Shown: in pieces, positions 1-13,900 of the stretch
Layout of the letters: the number at the start of each line of letters is the position of its first letter
Numbering within the stretch: position 1 is the stretch's first letter
Source: Delphinus delphis
Taxonomy: Eukaryota; Chordata; Mammalia; Artiodactyla; Delphinidae
DNA: 64,000 nt
Assembly (NCBI RefSeq): GCF_949987515.2
Contig: NC_082694.2
Span: 65,780,080 to 65,844,079, forward strand
Reading direction: 5' to 3'
The notes under the pieces: generated by a model
Seen by the model: the letters and a program-made list of their open reading frames with translations, nothing else
Databases searched by the model: none
Told to the model about the DNA's origin: nothing
Translations under genes and position numbers: made by a program

Positions 1-859
1 GAGGCAGCCCTGGAAAGGACGGTGGCTGGATGGGGAGGTGTGTGGAGGTCGTGGCTCAGGCATGGCCAAGGAGGCGTGGACTGGTTAGCAGGGCTAGAAG
101 GTTCAGGCAAGAGAACCGTGGGGCGGAGCTGAAGGGTTAACACGATGGTGGGGGACTTGGGATGTGGCCAAGGTTTAGCTTAGGTAACTACGGAAGGTAG
201 GGAGAGTTACGTGTGTGAAGCAGGGTGTTAGGAAGATTAATGTGGAAGGTGGGGGGAGGAATGAGATGAGGAGTAGTCAGAAGGCCATTGTAGTCCCACA
301 GATCAAGGGGGTGGGCCAGGCTTGGGCAGATGGAAGTGAGAGTAAAAAGAGGGGATGGAGGCAGAATTTGGTACAGGACTGACTCGGGGATGGGCCGACA
401 GTCTAGAAGGGTACAGGCGGGCGCGGGAGGTCTTCCACAGGGGCCCACCGTTATGAGTCCCCTAGAGCAGAAGAGACATTGGATGCTTGGCCCTCAACCA
501 GACCATTCTGGCGCTCAGTGTGCTGGGTCTGACCACATGCCTGGAGTCACTAGGCTACAGGTCTTATCTCAGCTGCTTCAGTTTGAGGAACATTTCCCCC
601 TTCAGGTAAAGGAAGGGAATGACTCTTCTCTGATCCTTTAGCTGCAAAGTCTGAGAAGTATCAGGACACAGTTCAGGGAAGATCAAGGGGAGACATCCTT
701 CCTTAGCAGGCGAGGGACACCCAGACTTGTGATTTTCCATCTTTCCAGAACCTTCCAGCGTGCAGACTTCAAGAGCAAAAACAGAGAGAAAGGTCAACAT
801 GAAACAGAGTTTTGCAAACGAGTGTGTTGGCTGACCATCAAGGGTCATTCTAGTGGAGT

Positions 860-1060
860 GTGAGAGCTGAGTTGGGAACCAGACCGTCTGGTGTGACATC
901 GAGACTCTGCTGCTTAGTGACTGTGACCTCACGGTCGTCTCCACGACGAGCGAGGAGGTCTCAGCGCACCTACCTCAGGGAATGATTGTGCAGATTTATA
1001 GCTCTTGGAAGAATACCTGAGACATAGGGTTCAATAAATGTTATCTATTATTACTATTGT
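860..1060 (+). repeat. MIR-like SINE fragment
   Basis: Contains ctgcttagtgactgtgacct and the tail gggttcaataaatgttatc, a degraded MIR pattern. Confidence 0.5.
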
Positions 1061-2235
1061 GTAATGTGATTCAAGCAGGACTAAAATAAGACTTGGAGGA
1101 GCCCTAGTCTCAGACACTGAGGAATCTTTTTCAGGAAACATTTCAAAAATAAGCCTTGGCCCACCTCCACACTTCCTGGTCCTGGCTAGACTCTGCATTT
1201 GCCTTTTGAGAACATTCTCCCCTGCACACACACATGCACACACACGGGCACACAGCTGCCATCAGGGTAGTGCTTGGTACCAACTAACCCAGGTCCTGGC
1301 AGCATCCCAAGAGAAGCCTCTTTGCAGCTTCCTGAGAGCAGCTGATCTTTCTGGAGAAAAGGCGCTGCTACTTCCCTGTGGTTTCCACCAAACCTCAGTG
1401 TTCCACTCACTTCAAAGGGGCTGAGTTGTCTGGAAAAACACAGTGGTGCAGAACGGAGCCATGGTCATTTCTAGGAGGTCTAAATGTGGCCAGAGGCGTC
1501 TGCATTTGCCAGGTTAGTTGTGCGTTCCGAGCCCAGATTGCGCGTGGCAGCTTGGACAACAGAAGTGCGTGAGGAGATACACTGGGGCTAGAGACTGGCA
1601 AAATCATACCACGTCATAGCATCAGCAGCACCAAGAACAGAGCTGGAGCTGCTGCTTCCAGAGCAAAGCGTGGAGATGTCTTGTCTTCTGCGTTTAGTAT
1701 CCGTGCTGTCTGAGGAGGGTGGACATAGGTGCATCATAATTTAGTGGGACAAACCCTTGAACTGTACTTTCAGATGCCATTTGGTGAATTAGTGCAGATC
1801 TGATCTGTGGAGTTGGGGAAAAGGGGAGATGCTGAGGGAGATTTTCTTAAAGTTTAATTTTACGATTTATAACGCTTTTAATGATTCTGAGGTTGTGGCC
1901 TTTTTGATTGTTTAAACACCCTTTCTTTTATGAAATAACAATGATGCTAGATGATGAGAGTTTTAAAATATAATTTTGCTGCAAAGGAAAATGTTGCAAA
2001 CCTCGTAATCTTCTCTATATTTTTTTTAAATTTTATTTTACTCATATGAAAGAACCCAATATCTAGAAACTATTGTCTGACACTAATGTTGAAATTTTAA
2101 ATTAGATTATATATAAGCTAGGTTCAGTAATGACCTAGGACAACGATGTCTAATAGAAATAGATGTAAGCCATGGATGTAATTTAAATTTTTCTAATAGT
2201 CACATTTTAAAAAGTAAAATTTTTTTAAAGACCTT

Positions 2236-2411
2236 TTTTTATGTGGACCATTTTTTAAAGTCTTTATTGAATTTGTTACAATATTGCTTCTGTTTTTATG
2301 GTTTTTTGACCACGAGGCATGTGGGATACTAGCTCCCCAACCAGGAATTGAACCCATACCCCCTGCATTGGAAGGCGAAGCCTTAACCACTGGATCTCCA
2401 GGGAAGTCCCT
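2236..2411 (-). mobile_element. Old CHR-family SINE
   Basis: Read on the minus strand it starts gggacttccctgg, has a tRNA-like region with agtggttaaggc, and ends in an A-rich tail. It is more diverged than the eight young copies. It is the same subtype as the element at 6448-6638, sharing agaagcaa and caaattcaataaagac. Confidence 0.8.
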
Positions 2412-3269
2412 AAAAATTAAAATATTTTAAGTGAAATCAGTTTTAATAATATGTATTATTTAACCCAATACACCCAAAATTATCATTTTGACATAAAATA
2501 AGGTAAAAAAATTACTGATGAGGTAGCTTGCGTTTTTTATCAGTCTGAAATCCTGCGTGTATTTCACGCTTCCAGCATATCTATTCTGATACATCTCAAA
2601 TGCTCAGAAGCCACAGGTGGCTCATGGCTACCATATGGGACAGCACAGGTCTGGGAGAAAAGGGCATCTGAGTCATAGTCTGGCAGTCCTATCAGCTAGG
2701 ATTCAGTCTCTCCCCACCCACGTGAGGAAGCATTGTTCATCGCTGGGACTTCAGTGAACAAGGGGAACATCCCAGCTTTTTAAACATAGCTGAGTTTTCA
2801 GTGCAACAGAGAATGCATCAGACCTGTCCACAGGCACCAGATGACTGTCCCAGAAGTTCTCCCAGGACAGCCTGAGCCCAAGGCTCCCCATTCTCCCCAC
2901 ATGGTACCATTCTCAGTTCGGGTGACTTGTTTGGACTCCTCTGTGTGACTGACCTTGGCACGTCACTCAGCTTACAGCTCTGCAGCTTCCATGTGCTGGT
3001 GCCACCTGTCACTTGGCAAGGGACGTTTTCTCCTCTGGCTTTGCCCCCATGGAAGCCTCACCTGCTTCCTCCCCCATTCACTCATCCACTCATTATTCAG
3101 ATGTTTATCGTACCTATACTATGTTTAGTCGCTGTGCCAGGGACTGAGGTTATAACTACGAATAAGTCCTGGCCTTCATTGCAGCTAAGAGTCAGCAGAA
3201 GAGACGGAGAGTTCCCAATGCTTGGTAATAAACCACAGTGATGGGGTGAGTGCAGGGTCCTAGGGGGGT

Positions 3270-3760
3270 GCAATAGAAAAGACTTGGAGATCAAGAAATG
3301 CTTCCGAGGGGAAGTACCTTCCAAGCCAGGATTAGAAGAGGAAAAAATAGCCAGGCCTTGGAAGAGAGGAGAATGCCTTTCAGACACGTGGGAGGGAGGG
3401 CAGCGCCTGCTGAGGTCCAGAGGGGAAAGAACAGGTGAGGCAGAACGTGGCTGGAAGTTGGAGGATGTGAAGAGAGGAGTCACAGGTGAAGCCGGGTCAC
3501 CGAGGATGGTAAGCGGTGATTAGGGGGTTCAACTTTATTTTGTGAGCAGTTGGACAGTGTTGAAACATGTTAAAAATTTGCAGTTTGGAATGATCATTCT
3601 AGCTGCAACATGCAGGAGAGACTGGAAGGGGATAAAGCCAGCTAGGAAGCGGCTGCAGTAATCCAGAAAAGACATGATGGGAAAAGAGAGAAACAGCCAG
3701 ATTGAGAGATACGTAAGAAGGATTGATAGGATTAGGTTTAGGGAGGCTGGTGTCAGGGAC
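3270..3760 (+). repeat. Old repeat-like segment
   Basis: Shares wording such as gcagtttggaatgatcattc and tagctgcaacatgcaggaga with an old mammalian repeat class. Similar segments occur at 13470-13900, 20800-21130 and 63520-63900. Family not named. Confidence 0.4.
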
Positions 3761-5869
3761 GGAGAGGCAGGATTCGAGAATACCTCTTTGGTTTGGGCAC
3801 ATGGTAGATGGTGAGCTGGGGAACACGGAAGGGTCGGCAGGCTTGGGCGAGGTATGAGAGGCAGAGGGTGGCTGAAGAGGTCATCTCGTGGGGACATCCA
3901 AGAGAAGATGCTCATCAGATTAAGGTTAGGGTTGGGATCGTCAGCAAAACAGATGGGAAATTGAAGGCTTGGAAACAAGTAAAATAATCTAGAGGGAAGG
4001 AAGATTGAGGAGAGAATGGCTTAGGAGAGAATTTTCGAAAGGAGCACCAGAATTTCAGAGGAGGGAAAGAAAAGGAAAACCAAGAAACAGCCTAAGAAGA
4101 GGAGAACCATGCTAGGGTGATTCTGCCAAAGCCAACGGCAAAGATCCAAACATTTAATGAGATGTATGACCCTCAATATTAACTACTACGGAGATGACAA
4201 GCAAGGAAAAGACTGAAAATTTTCCGTTAGATTTAGCAACATAGAGAAGTAATGGGGACCTTGGTGGGAATATTTTGAGGGGGTAAAAGGGCACTGGAAA
4301 GCAGAGGTGGCCAGTAACCCCATGTGGACTGGGCCTGGGGCTTCTCTAAACCATCTGACAGGGCCCCCCAAGCCTGACTGCTTTAAGGAAGTAGCAAGTT
4401 CAATAGCCAAGAGCTAGGAGATCTTAGCTTGGCCACTGCCAAGAGGGTGAACGTGGCAGGTCCATTTGCTCACTGTTCTGGGCCTCAGTTTGCACATCTT
4501 TAAAAAAGGAGGGAGCTGGAAGCAATGCTTTTAAAACCTGTGTGTTACAAAATTCGGTTTTTGGTAGGATGTTAAGTGGTAGGCTTGATACAATATATAT
4601 ATCCTGTGAATATGTGAGTTCCCATGATATGTGAAGGATTTTAGGGCAGGGTTTGAGGTCAAAGCTTGGTAAACAGGATGCTAGTGTAAGTCTCAGAACC
4701 TTTAACATGTTAGTGTGCATGGGTGGATCACCAAAAAGTTAATCTAGTAGTTTTCCAGTATTTCTCATGTGCCAAACTTACTTGACTCTTGTAGACTTTA
4801 TTCAGAGCGTGCGTAGGCTTCTGGAGATGCAGTCCAGCAGCTCACAATGTAGGGACTGACTAACCAGAGGAGCTCTGTGGTCCATTCCAGTCCAGTATTG
4901 CAGCAGCCCAGGAGTTTGTATGGAGCCAGAGAGGGAAAGATCTCCCAGCTACTCTGGGCTGCGAAAGAGCGGCAGAGACTGAGCCTTTGGCGGCCTCCAG
5001 ACAACATGGCCCCTTACATCCTAGTGTACCGCTCTCCAGTTAGCTTTGCAGCATGTCAGCAAAGAACCCTTGGGGCATTGGTACATCGCCAGGAAGATGA
5101 GCTTGCGGAGCCTGCAATTAATAATGATGGTGGAAGTGCCCTAGAATTGTCAAGATGTAGGTTGTCTTAGAAATGTGATGCTACTGGAAGTAGGTGGCTA
5201 AGAAATCCAGAGGGTTCTCCGAGGAGCAAGAAGTGAACTGCAGACCCCGAGCTGGCCTGACAGATAGATTCAACCAAGAGCATGGCGATGGTTGGTACAG
5301 GGAATGCATTTGTTGGCCTAAATAGGCCCAGCCTGAGACCAAGGGCTGTGCCAAATGGCCTCGTGTTCATGGAGTGGAGGGATGTCTGTGTTACCGTCTA
5401 GGTCAGCCTTTCTTTACTGGACTTCTTCAAGTGAATCAAGCCTTAAAGCCCTATGACATCCATTATATGAGATGAATTAACTTCTCCTCTGTGCGTGTGG
5501 AAGGGTACTAGTTATGCACCGTCCACGGGAGAAGTGAGAAGAGAGTCTCTCAACAATTTTCTATGTGTTTGATTCATATTAAGAAGCCCTAAGGGAGCTG
5601 AATCTTTAAAGACTGGAACAAACCCCAAAGGTACCCCTGAAGAACTTCCCTCTGTACGTTGTGGCCATAGGAATCCTGTACCTAGCAACATCTTGATGCC
5701 AACAGAGCATGAATGAAGTGGGAGCTCTGGAGCTCTGCGCTGGGAGAATCGTGATGCCTTTGCATAGCTCTTCCACCAAGTACCCAAGAGAATTTACCTT
5801 TGACCCCAGGGCAGTGAGAAATCCTGGTGGACTCGGGTTTTCAGGAGCTAAGGGTACCTGTATTCATTG

Positions 5870-6345
5870 TCTGTTGCTGCATAACAAATTACCATGAAAC
5901 TTAGTGGCTTAAAATAATGTTTATCATCTCACAGTTTCTGTGGGTCAGGAATTCAGGCATGGCCAAGATGGGTCCTTTCCTTCAGGGTCTCCCACAGGCA
6001 GTGTTCAAGGTGTCAGCTGGGGTTGCAGGCATCTCAGGGCACGTCTCAGGGGGGACTCTCTTCCAAGTTCACTGACATGGTTGTTGGCAGGATTCGGTCC
6101 CTCACAGGCTATGGACCAGAGGCTGCTTTCAGTGCTTTGCCATGTGGGGCTCCCCATTCATGGCAGCTTGCTTCAGCAAAACATACAAGCGAAAAAGATG
6201 GAAGTCACTGTCTTTTGTGACCTAATCACAAAAGTGACATCCCATCACTTTAGCTGTAGTCTGTTCCTTAGAAGCAAGACACGAGGTTTAGTCCACATTC
6301 AAGGCTAAGAGATTACACAAGGAGGTGGGTGCTGGGGGCCTTCAT
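5870..6345 (+). repeat. Ancient mammalian interspersed repeat
   Basis: Contains ctgttgctgcataacaaatt, acttagtggcttaaaataat and tcacagtttctgtgggtcag. The pattern resembles the element at 12850-13250. Family not named. Confidence 0.65.
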
Positions 6346-6447
6346 CTGCCCACCAAGAGCTCAACCAAGTTCCTAAGCAGTTCAATTCCCTGCCCTGGCC
6401 CCCTTATCCCCTTCCCAGGATACTAGAATTTAATAACATGCTCAGCA

Positions 6448-6638
6448 GGGACTTCCCTGACAGTCCAGTGGTTAAGACTTCACCTTCCAGTGCAGGGGGT
6501 GCGGGTTTGATCCCTGGTCGGGGAGCTAAGATCCCACGTGCCTTGCGGCCAAAAAACCAAAACATAAAACAGAAGCAAATTCAATAAAGACATTAAAAAA
6601 AATGGTCCACATCAAAAAACAATCTTTAAAAAAAAAAG
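6448..6638 (+). mobile_element. Old-subtype CHR SINE with target duplication
   Basis: It begins gggacttccctgacagtcc and ends in a poly-A tract. It is flanked by a perfect 14-base target duplication, taacatgctcagca, at 6434-6447 and 6639-6652. Confidence 0.9.
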
Positions 6639-7904
6639 TAACATGCTCAGCAATTCAAAATGTGGCCGTGTCATGGAATAGCAGATCTCACTGTTATCTT
6701 AAGTGTCTTTTATGAGACGCAGGATTTCCATAACGCTAAGTGAGGGTGACTTGAGGCAAGAAGTAGGAGCAGTATATGTTCATGTGGATGAACCAATTAA
6801 TCTGCATGTGAAATCCCAGTGAAGTTGACACGAACTAAAAATTTCATGCCTTACAGTGTATAGTGTCGCCCATGAAATGAGATTAAAAGGAATTTCTGGT
6901 TTTACAGCTGTCATACTTTTTATACTGCTCGTGTTTTTCTCCTCTAAAGAGTCAAGTTTGAGCCTAGAGGTCAATTATAGATTTGGCGTTTTATAGTTTT
7001 CGGTCATCTTCCTTTTCCGCATAGCTGAGAGCAGGCTTCCTTGCACAGAACTGAGCTGGGAAATGTATTAGGTATTCTTGGTCCCTGTCCTGAGGGAGCT
7101 GACGCTCTGGAAAGGTCACTGGGCCAAGAGCTTTTCCCCTCTCGTCCTTTCTTCCTCACACACGTCAGCTTTGGGGGGGGTGTTGGTGGCAGGAAAATGG
7201 GGAGGAGATGTGGTCTCCCTGGGACCTCTTCTGGGCTATAGTGGAGGACACAGGGGGACAGAGACGGAAACGGGGACCAAGGAAAGGCTGTGCCACCCAC
7301 CTGCAGGGAATCCAGGTGGTCACTGCCTTGGGGACAGTGTTCTCCCAGGAAACTAGCCCTACGTACCCCCGCTTCACAGCTTATGCCTGTTTCCCTTGGC
7401 CTTTGCAGCTGTAGAGTTCAGGCAAATGGCACACGTGGAGAAGATAACCCCTTCGTTTTCTGTCTGGTCTGGCCTCTGGAGCGAGCTCTGGACCTGCAGG
7501 AATCGGAGGGACAAACTGTAGCTTTCTGCTTAAAAACAGGTTCACGTGCCTCCCAGGGCCTCGTTGAAATCACCCTGTGCCCACCCTTTCAGGCTCCATC
7601 TGGGCGTAAGTGGGAGCCCCTGTTAGGATGTTCCTGTGGCGGCTCAGCCAGCAGTGTCCCAGTCTTGCTGTCACTACCCCAGAACGGCAGGCAGCCTGTC
7701 CCTGCCTGCTGGGTTCTAGAGCTCGGTAGAAGCTGCTCCTTGGGGATGGTGATCGAGCGTGAGCCCAGGGGTCCACATGGTGTGCAGGGCCCATAATACA
7801 CCTAGGGGACAGACGGCAGCTAGGGATACCCTGATGCCTGGAATGGTGCTGGCACGGAGAGGTGGTGGCTTGGTGACAAGGATATGCAGCAGGCCTGGGC
7901 CCAC

Positions 7905-8058
7905 TAGCTGCAGTGAGTTACTTAACCTCCCTGCGCCTCATTCTCCTCCTGAGTGAATCCATTAAACAGTGCACCCTCCCACAGGGCTATCTGTGAACCT
8001 TAAATATGCGAGGTGCTCAGGACAGTGCCTGGCAGCAGGGGTCACTAAGTAGTCGTTT
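7905..8058 (+). repeat. MIR fragment cut by an L1
   Basis: Contains gagttacttaacctccctgc and ggtgctcaggacagtgcctgg. It ends where the L1 at 8060 begins. Confidence 0.6.
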
Positions 8059-8059
8059 A

Positions 8060-8881
8060 AAAACAATAAATGCTGGAGAGGGTGTGGAGAAAAGGGAACC
8101 CTCTTGCACTGTTGGTGGGAATGTAAATTGATACAGCCACTATGGAGAACAGCATGGAGGTTCCTTAAAAAACTAAAAATAGAATTACCATACGACCCAG
8201 CAATCCCACTACTGGGCATATACCCTGAGAAAACCATAATTCAATAAGAGTCATGTACCACAATGTTCACTGCAGCTCTATTTACAATAGCCAGGACATG
8301 GAAGCAACCTAAGTATCCATCGACAGATGAATGGATAAAGAAGATGTGGCACATATATACAATGGCATATTACTCAGCCATAAAAAGAAACGAAATTGAG
8401 TTATTTGTAGTCAGGTGGGTGGACCTAGAGTCTGTCTTAGAGTGAAGTAAATCAGAAAGAGAAAAACAAATACCATATGCTAATACATATATATGGAATC
8501 TAAGAAAAAAAAAACGGTCATGAAGAACCTAGGGGCAAGATGGGAATAAAGACACAGACTTACTAGAGAATGGACTTGAGGATATGGAGAGGGGGAAGGG
8601 TAAGCTGTGACAAAGTGAGAGAGTGGCATGGACATATATACACTACCAAACGTAAAATAGATAGCTAGTGGGAAGCAGCTGCATAGCACAGGGAGATCAG
8701 CTCGGTGCTTTGTGACCACCTAGAGGGGTGGGATAGGGAGGGTGGGAGGGAGGGAGAGGCAAGAGGGAAGAGATATGGGAACATGTGTATGTGTGTAACT
8801 GATTCACTTTGTTATAAAGCGGAAACTAACACACCATTGCAAAGCAATTATACTCCAATAACGATGTTAAAAAAAAAAAAA
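8060..8881 (+). mobile_element. 5'-truncated L1, 3' end
   Basis: It starts within the C-terminal part of ORF2. The + frame at 8263-8445 reads [20 protein letters not shown] and then [13 protein letters not shown], as in cetartiodactyl L1. It runs through the 3'UTR to a poly-A tail. It appears to have landed in a MIR. I could not find a convincing target duplication. Confidence 0.88.
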
Positions 8882-9221
8882 CCTACCCTGAGGTAGATAA
8901 TTTCATCCAGGAAGTCACTGCCCAGCTCCCAAGTGGCAAAGGGTTGGCCCAGTGTGTCCCACCCCAGGCCTGGTTTCCACTGTGTCATGCTGCATATTTG
9001 TGTGACCTTTCCCCTTTCTCTAACTGCCCTCAGCCTCCCCTCTGGGGTGCCAGACCCCCGCTTCGAGAGTTTGCCTCCTAGACACAGAGCCATTGTCAGT
9101 TCTGGACATTTTAGTGATAATAATTATTATGCTGTACTCTCTGCTGCAAAGTTACTGGGTCTGCCTCTCCATCACTCCCTCCTGTTTTCACACTCGAGAA
9201 TAAAATCCCAAATGTTTCTAA

Positions 9222-9423
9222 TTTTTTTTTTTGCGGTACACGGGCCTCTCACTGTTGTGTCCTCTCCCGTTGCGGAGCACAGGCCCCAGACGCGCAGGCT
9301 CAGCGGCCATGGCTCATGGGCCCAGCCGCTCCGCGGCATGTGGGATCTTCCCGGACCGGGGCACGAACCCGCGTCCCCTGCATCGGCAGGCGGACTCTCA
9401 ACCACTGAGCCACCAGGGAAGCC
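9222..9423 (-). mobile_element. Young CHR SINE
   Basis: A poly-T tract is followed by gcggtacacgggcc, and the element ends ccaccagggaagccc. Flanks share cccaaatgtttct (9207-9219 and 9424-9436). On the minus strand, pol III box A-like tggctcagtggttgag and box B-like ggttcgtgcc are readable. Confidence 0.92.
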
Positions 9424-11029
9424 CCCAAATGTTTCTGATTTATGACCTCATCTTTTCTCCCTGCTGCCCAGTGCTAAAATGGGGCTGGTGATCATCATAA
9501 CACTCTGTTTACGGGCTGCTGCCAGTTTAATGAGCTTGTGCAATAAAATAAAAGGCATGTGCACAGCATTGCAGCTCTGTGATAACTGACAGCCATCCTC
9601 ACTTGGGGTGTTTCTAAATCCCCGCTTGGCACCTGTTCAGGTGCAGGGATGAGGCGGGCTAGGCAGCAGAGCAGCGATTGGCTGGTGGAGAGATGGAAAG
9701 AGATGGAAGAGGAAGCTCTGACCCCGTGCCAGGCGTTAGCATCTCAGAACACCTCTCTGGAAGCGTCCTCAGCCAGTAAATGACACTGAACGCTCAGGAA
9801 ATGGATGCTTAGGAAGCACTGTGAGACCCACCTGAACTTGGAGAAATTAAGTCAGTTGAATCTTTCTTTAAAAAATGAAAAGTCAAAAAGGAAACTACGG
9901 GTGGAGAATCAGCTCAGAGGAGCGCGCGTTATGCAGGAGCTGCTGTGGCGATCAGGACAGCAGCCCAGGGCTGGCATCTGTCTCTGCACGCAGCGGTGGT
10001 CCCGCCCTTCCTCCTGGTTGCACCCTCACACCCATCTTTCCTGCTCGCTAGCTCTTCTCTCCAGTAAAACCCCTGAATCTTTAATAAATTATAAACATGT
10101 TTCTCGTCCATCTGCCGGAGCCAGATCTCAGTGTTGGCAGCTTTTTCCATTTCCCTGGTGCCCCTGATAGATCTTGCCGTTTGATGAATCTTTTAGATCC
10201 TCTCACAGGAAGCCCACGCACATTCTGAGTCCCCACAGTGGCCTGTTTTAAGGATTTTTCCTGGCCCCTTGGCCTTGTTGCTGCCAGTGCCCAGGGCTCG
10301 CGTCCAAGCGGGACTGCAGCCCCCCTGGGCCTTGAAGGGCAGGTGGCTCATGCGCAGGGCTTGGGGAGGTGGGCCCTGTCCCCTCGGGCTCCTGTGCCTT
10401 AACCAGGTTGAGTTCACAGTGGATGCTAGGGACAACTACCACATTAGAAGTCACGGAACCTGGACGCAGCTCATCTCGGCCGCTCACCAGGTGTGTGAGC
10501 TTGAGTGAGATCCTGAGCCGCAGTTGCTCTCATCTGTGGAGTAGAGGTTCTCAGAGGCTGCTGTGAGGGTCCGAGGAGACGGAGGATGAGTCCAGGCACC
10601 ATGAGCTGAGAGCAGGGGCAGGAGGAAGACAGTGCTGAGTGCCGGGAGCCGGGATGCCCGTTCCTCAGAGCTGTGATGCACCGCCTCCTGCTGGCCTGCC
10701 CTCCCTTGGGCCTGTGCACACAGGAGGCGCTTATGGGATTTCTGCCCAGCCTCGAGGAAGAGCCCCTGTCCTTTATCCTGCAGGAGCAGGAGGCTGGAGG
10801 GGGCTGAGCCCCGGGAGCAAAGCAGCCCGGCCGCCAATGGACGCCTGTTGGGCCAAGTTCCACCCACTTTAGGAGGTTGGACTAGGTCCTCTCCAAGCCC
10901 CTTCCTGCCTTGGCTGAGCTCTGAGCTTGTAGTTCTTGTCCAAAAGCACTGAACATTGCCTGGAGGCAATATTATTATTACAGTAATATTTACCACAATG
11001 CAATAATATTACTCACCACCATTGACTCA

Positions 11030-11215
11030 GCAGCTATGAAACACCACGTGTTTTGCCTGTATTCTCTGCAATCTCCACAGACAAGCCTGAAAGGGAGGTA
11101 TTTGTCCTCAGTTTACAGGTGACGACACTGAGGCTCAGAGAAGGTAAAGGACGTGCCCAGGGGCACACAGCCAGTTTTCAGCAGATCCAGGATTCACACT
11201 GACGTCACAGCCCAG
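11030..11215 (-). repeat. MIR fragment
   Basis: Contains cagtttacaggtgacgacac and tgaggctcagagaaggtaaa, then a cacacagcc motif: antisense MIR pattern. Confidence 0.6.
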
Positions 11216-11404
11216 GTTCCTTTCTCTAACACTGATGTTCTCTTTGCTCTCTTTACCGCCTCTTGCCTCCCAGTGCCCCTTACCCGCTGTCAGACAGGGC
11301 AGAACCACTCACTAAGGACGCCTTTCCAGCCTGTGCAAGATCTGGCTCCACCCAGCGGGAGGAGGAGTCTGCAGATTTAAACGTCATGTTAAAAATAATG
11401 ATAG

Positions 11405-11619
11405 GGCTTCCCCGGTGGCGCAGTGGTTGAGAGTCCGCCTGCCGATGCAGGGTACACGGGTTCGTGCCCCGGTCCGGGAGGATCCCACATGCCGCGGAGC
11501 GGCTGGGCCCGTGAGCCATGGCCGCTAAGCCTGCGCGTCCGGAGCCTGTGCTCCGCAAACGGGAGAGGCCACAGCAGTGAGAGGCCTGCGTACCGCAAAA
11601 AGAAAAATAATAATAATAG
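11405..11619 (+). mobile_element. Young CHR SINE
   Basis: It begins ggcttccccggtggcgcag, with tRNA-like A and B boxes, and ends in an AT-rich tail with taa repeats. A 9-base target duplication, taatgatag, lies at 11396-11404 and 11620-11628. It is opposite in orientation to the SINE at 16631. Confidence 0.92.
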
Positions 11620-12849
11620 TAATGATAGTCACTATTTGTCAAGCATCTATCATTACCTAACATATTAATAATTTAGGGGGAAAAATCTACAAGTTAAAAG
11701 TTGTTGTCTCCACTCTCCAGGTGAAGATACTGAGCCTTAGAAAAGTAAATGTGGATGTCCAGCCACACAGTTGAGCCTCCGCTGCAGAACGGCCTTCACA
11801 GCCTTTCGTTCAAATCAACCATGCTTATTGCGCGTCAGCTATGATCAAAGCTTCTGGTTACTGATGCTCTGGGAACCTTTAGCAGGAGAGCCTTGGGCCC
11901 AAGCTCTGTTTCACAGATGAGCAGACAGCAGCCTGCAGAGGTGGCTGGTTTACCCACCGTCTCGCAGCTGGTCAGTGGTATCCAGACCCCTGGGCCAGTA
12001 TTCTGCCAACTGCCTCACTGGGCATCCGGCCCGCAGGTCCAGAACCGTGCTGTGACGGGGATGCTGTACCCTGTGTGTGTCCATCTGTCCCTATCTCACC
12101 CTGTGAGATCCAGCACCTCCTCCTCCATGAAGCCTTCTTCACATTCACCCCACCCCTGCCCCATCCCCGGGCAGAGGTCCGCTTCCCTCTGCTCTCCCAG
12201 CGCCACATGCATGCTGCTGCGTCGCTGTGCGACTATACACCTGCCTCCCAGCTGGATGCCTCCAAGGCAGGAAAAGGAGCCCCGTCCCCAAAAGCTCTCT
12301 AAGCGGGTAACTCCCAGCACCTCCTGCACCAACGTGCCCCCGAATAGCTTACCTCATAAAAGCTGGGATTTGGGATCCCATCACCGCCCGGGGTGTGGAA
12401 TGGGATGCCGTCTCCAGCGCAGTGCCCAGGCCTGACCCTCAGCGCAGCCCTGGCAGCACGGCCTTCTCAGTCATCACGCTCGTCTGTCTTCTCTCCCGTC
12501 TCTGATGGAGGCAGGGAGGTTCTGCTAAGCTCTCTGTTTATCACCTTCCTATAAGGAGACAGATGATTATCCTTCCACTCCCTGACATCCCCCTCATTCC
12601 TCTTGGTGCTGACAGTGCTCACTGCCGCCTGCCCCTCTGCCTGGGTCCCTCCCAGCCCCTCCTTGCCCGCCATGGACCCTGCAGCACACCAGTCGAGGGA
12701 CCCCCCCCCCGCCCCAAGTCCACCTCTGCCAGCCCCCTGCCCTCCTCCCTCCCCACTGCTCCCAGCTTAGACTCAGGTCTGAATCCAAAGGTAGGCAAGT
12801 CCAAGGCCTCTTCTCACTAGGGGCCATTTCAAGGCATTTTCCTCCTCTT

Positions 12850-13250
12850 TTATAATGGTTATTTAATGAACAACAAATCACCCCCAAACTTTAGTGGCTT
12901 AAAACAACAGGAATCATTGATCGTCCTTATGGTCTCTGTGAGGTAGGAATTCAGAGCATCTTGGCTGGGCGGTTCAGGCTTGGAGCTGCTAGAGCTGCCA
13001 TCATCTGAAGGCTTGACTAGAGCTGGTGGACTCACTTCCAGGGGAGCTCGTTCCTGTGTCTGGCAAGTTGGTGCCGGCGGTGCGCAGGAGACCTCAGTTC
13101 CAACACACGTCAGCATCACTCCACAGGACTGCTTGGGTGTCCTCACAGCATGGCAGCTGGCTTTCCTCCAAGTGGCCAAGGCAGAGTCTTCGGTGCTTTT
13201 ATGATTTAGCCTTAGAAGTCACACACTGTCACTTCCATCATTTTCTGTTA
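12850..13250 (+). repeat. Ancient mammalian interspersed repeat
   Basis: Contains aacaacaaatcacccccaaa and ctttagtggcttaaaacaac, as in the element at 5870-6345, but is more diverged downstream. Confidence 0.6.
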
Positions 13251-13469
13251 ATCCTATAAGCTAGCCCTGATTCAGTGAGGGACAGAACTATATACCTCCC
13301 CTTTTAAAAGCATAAAAGGCTAAGTCATCAGCTGACCTAGGAATGCATTTCCTGAATTTCTTTCTCTCTTTCTCCATGAATGGGCATCTGATATACTTAT
13401 CTCTTGTTCTAGGGACATGGAGATAGACAAGGGTCCTTCCCTAGAGGAGCTCATAGTCAAGTGGGGGAG

Positions 13470-13900
13470 ATAGTCCATCTTGAGAAATGCCAGGAGAGAG
13501 ATATGTACAAAATTATGGGAGCACAAAGCACAGGTCATTACCTATCTGGGGGAGTATGGAACGCCTTTGCAGACAAGAGGTATTTGCTCTGGGTCTTGAA
13601 GGATGAGTAGGAGTTCAACAGGTGGCGAAAAGAGAAAGGACACTGCTCCATGCAGAGGTAATAGTGAGAGCAGTGGCAGAAAGCTATGGCAGCATATGAA
13701 GTTGCAATTGTGGAAGGTCTTGAAGGCTGTGATAGGGAGTTTGGACTTTCTTTATCAGGAGCCACTGAAGGCTTCAGGCCAGAGGAACACCTGGGCAGAG
13801 CTTTGTGGTAGACTGGACATGACTGGCAGGGGCAGAGGGTGGAGGCAAGATGACTGGTCAGGAGACTGCTGCAGGAATCCCCCAGAGGAGTAAAGACTCT
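13470..13900 (+). repeat. Old repeat-like segment
   Basis: Contains gtcttgaaggatgagtagga and tgaaggtcttgaaggctgtg-like wording, as in the segments at 3270, 20800 and 63520. Confidence 0.4.

Noticed and set aside
7290..7796. 168-codon + strand reading frame in the upstream intron
   Set aside because: No homology that I recognise and no splice structure.
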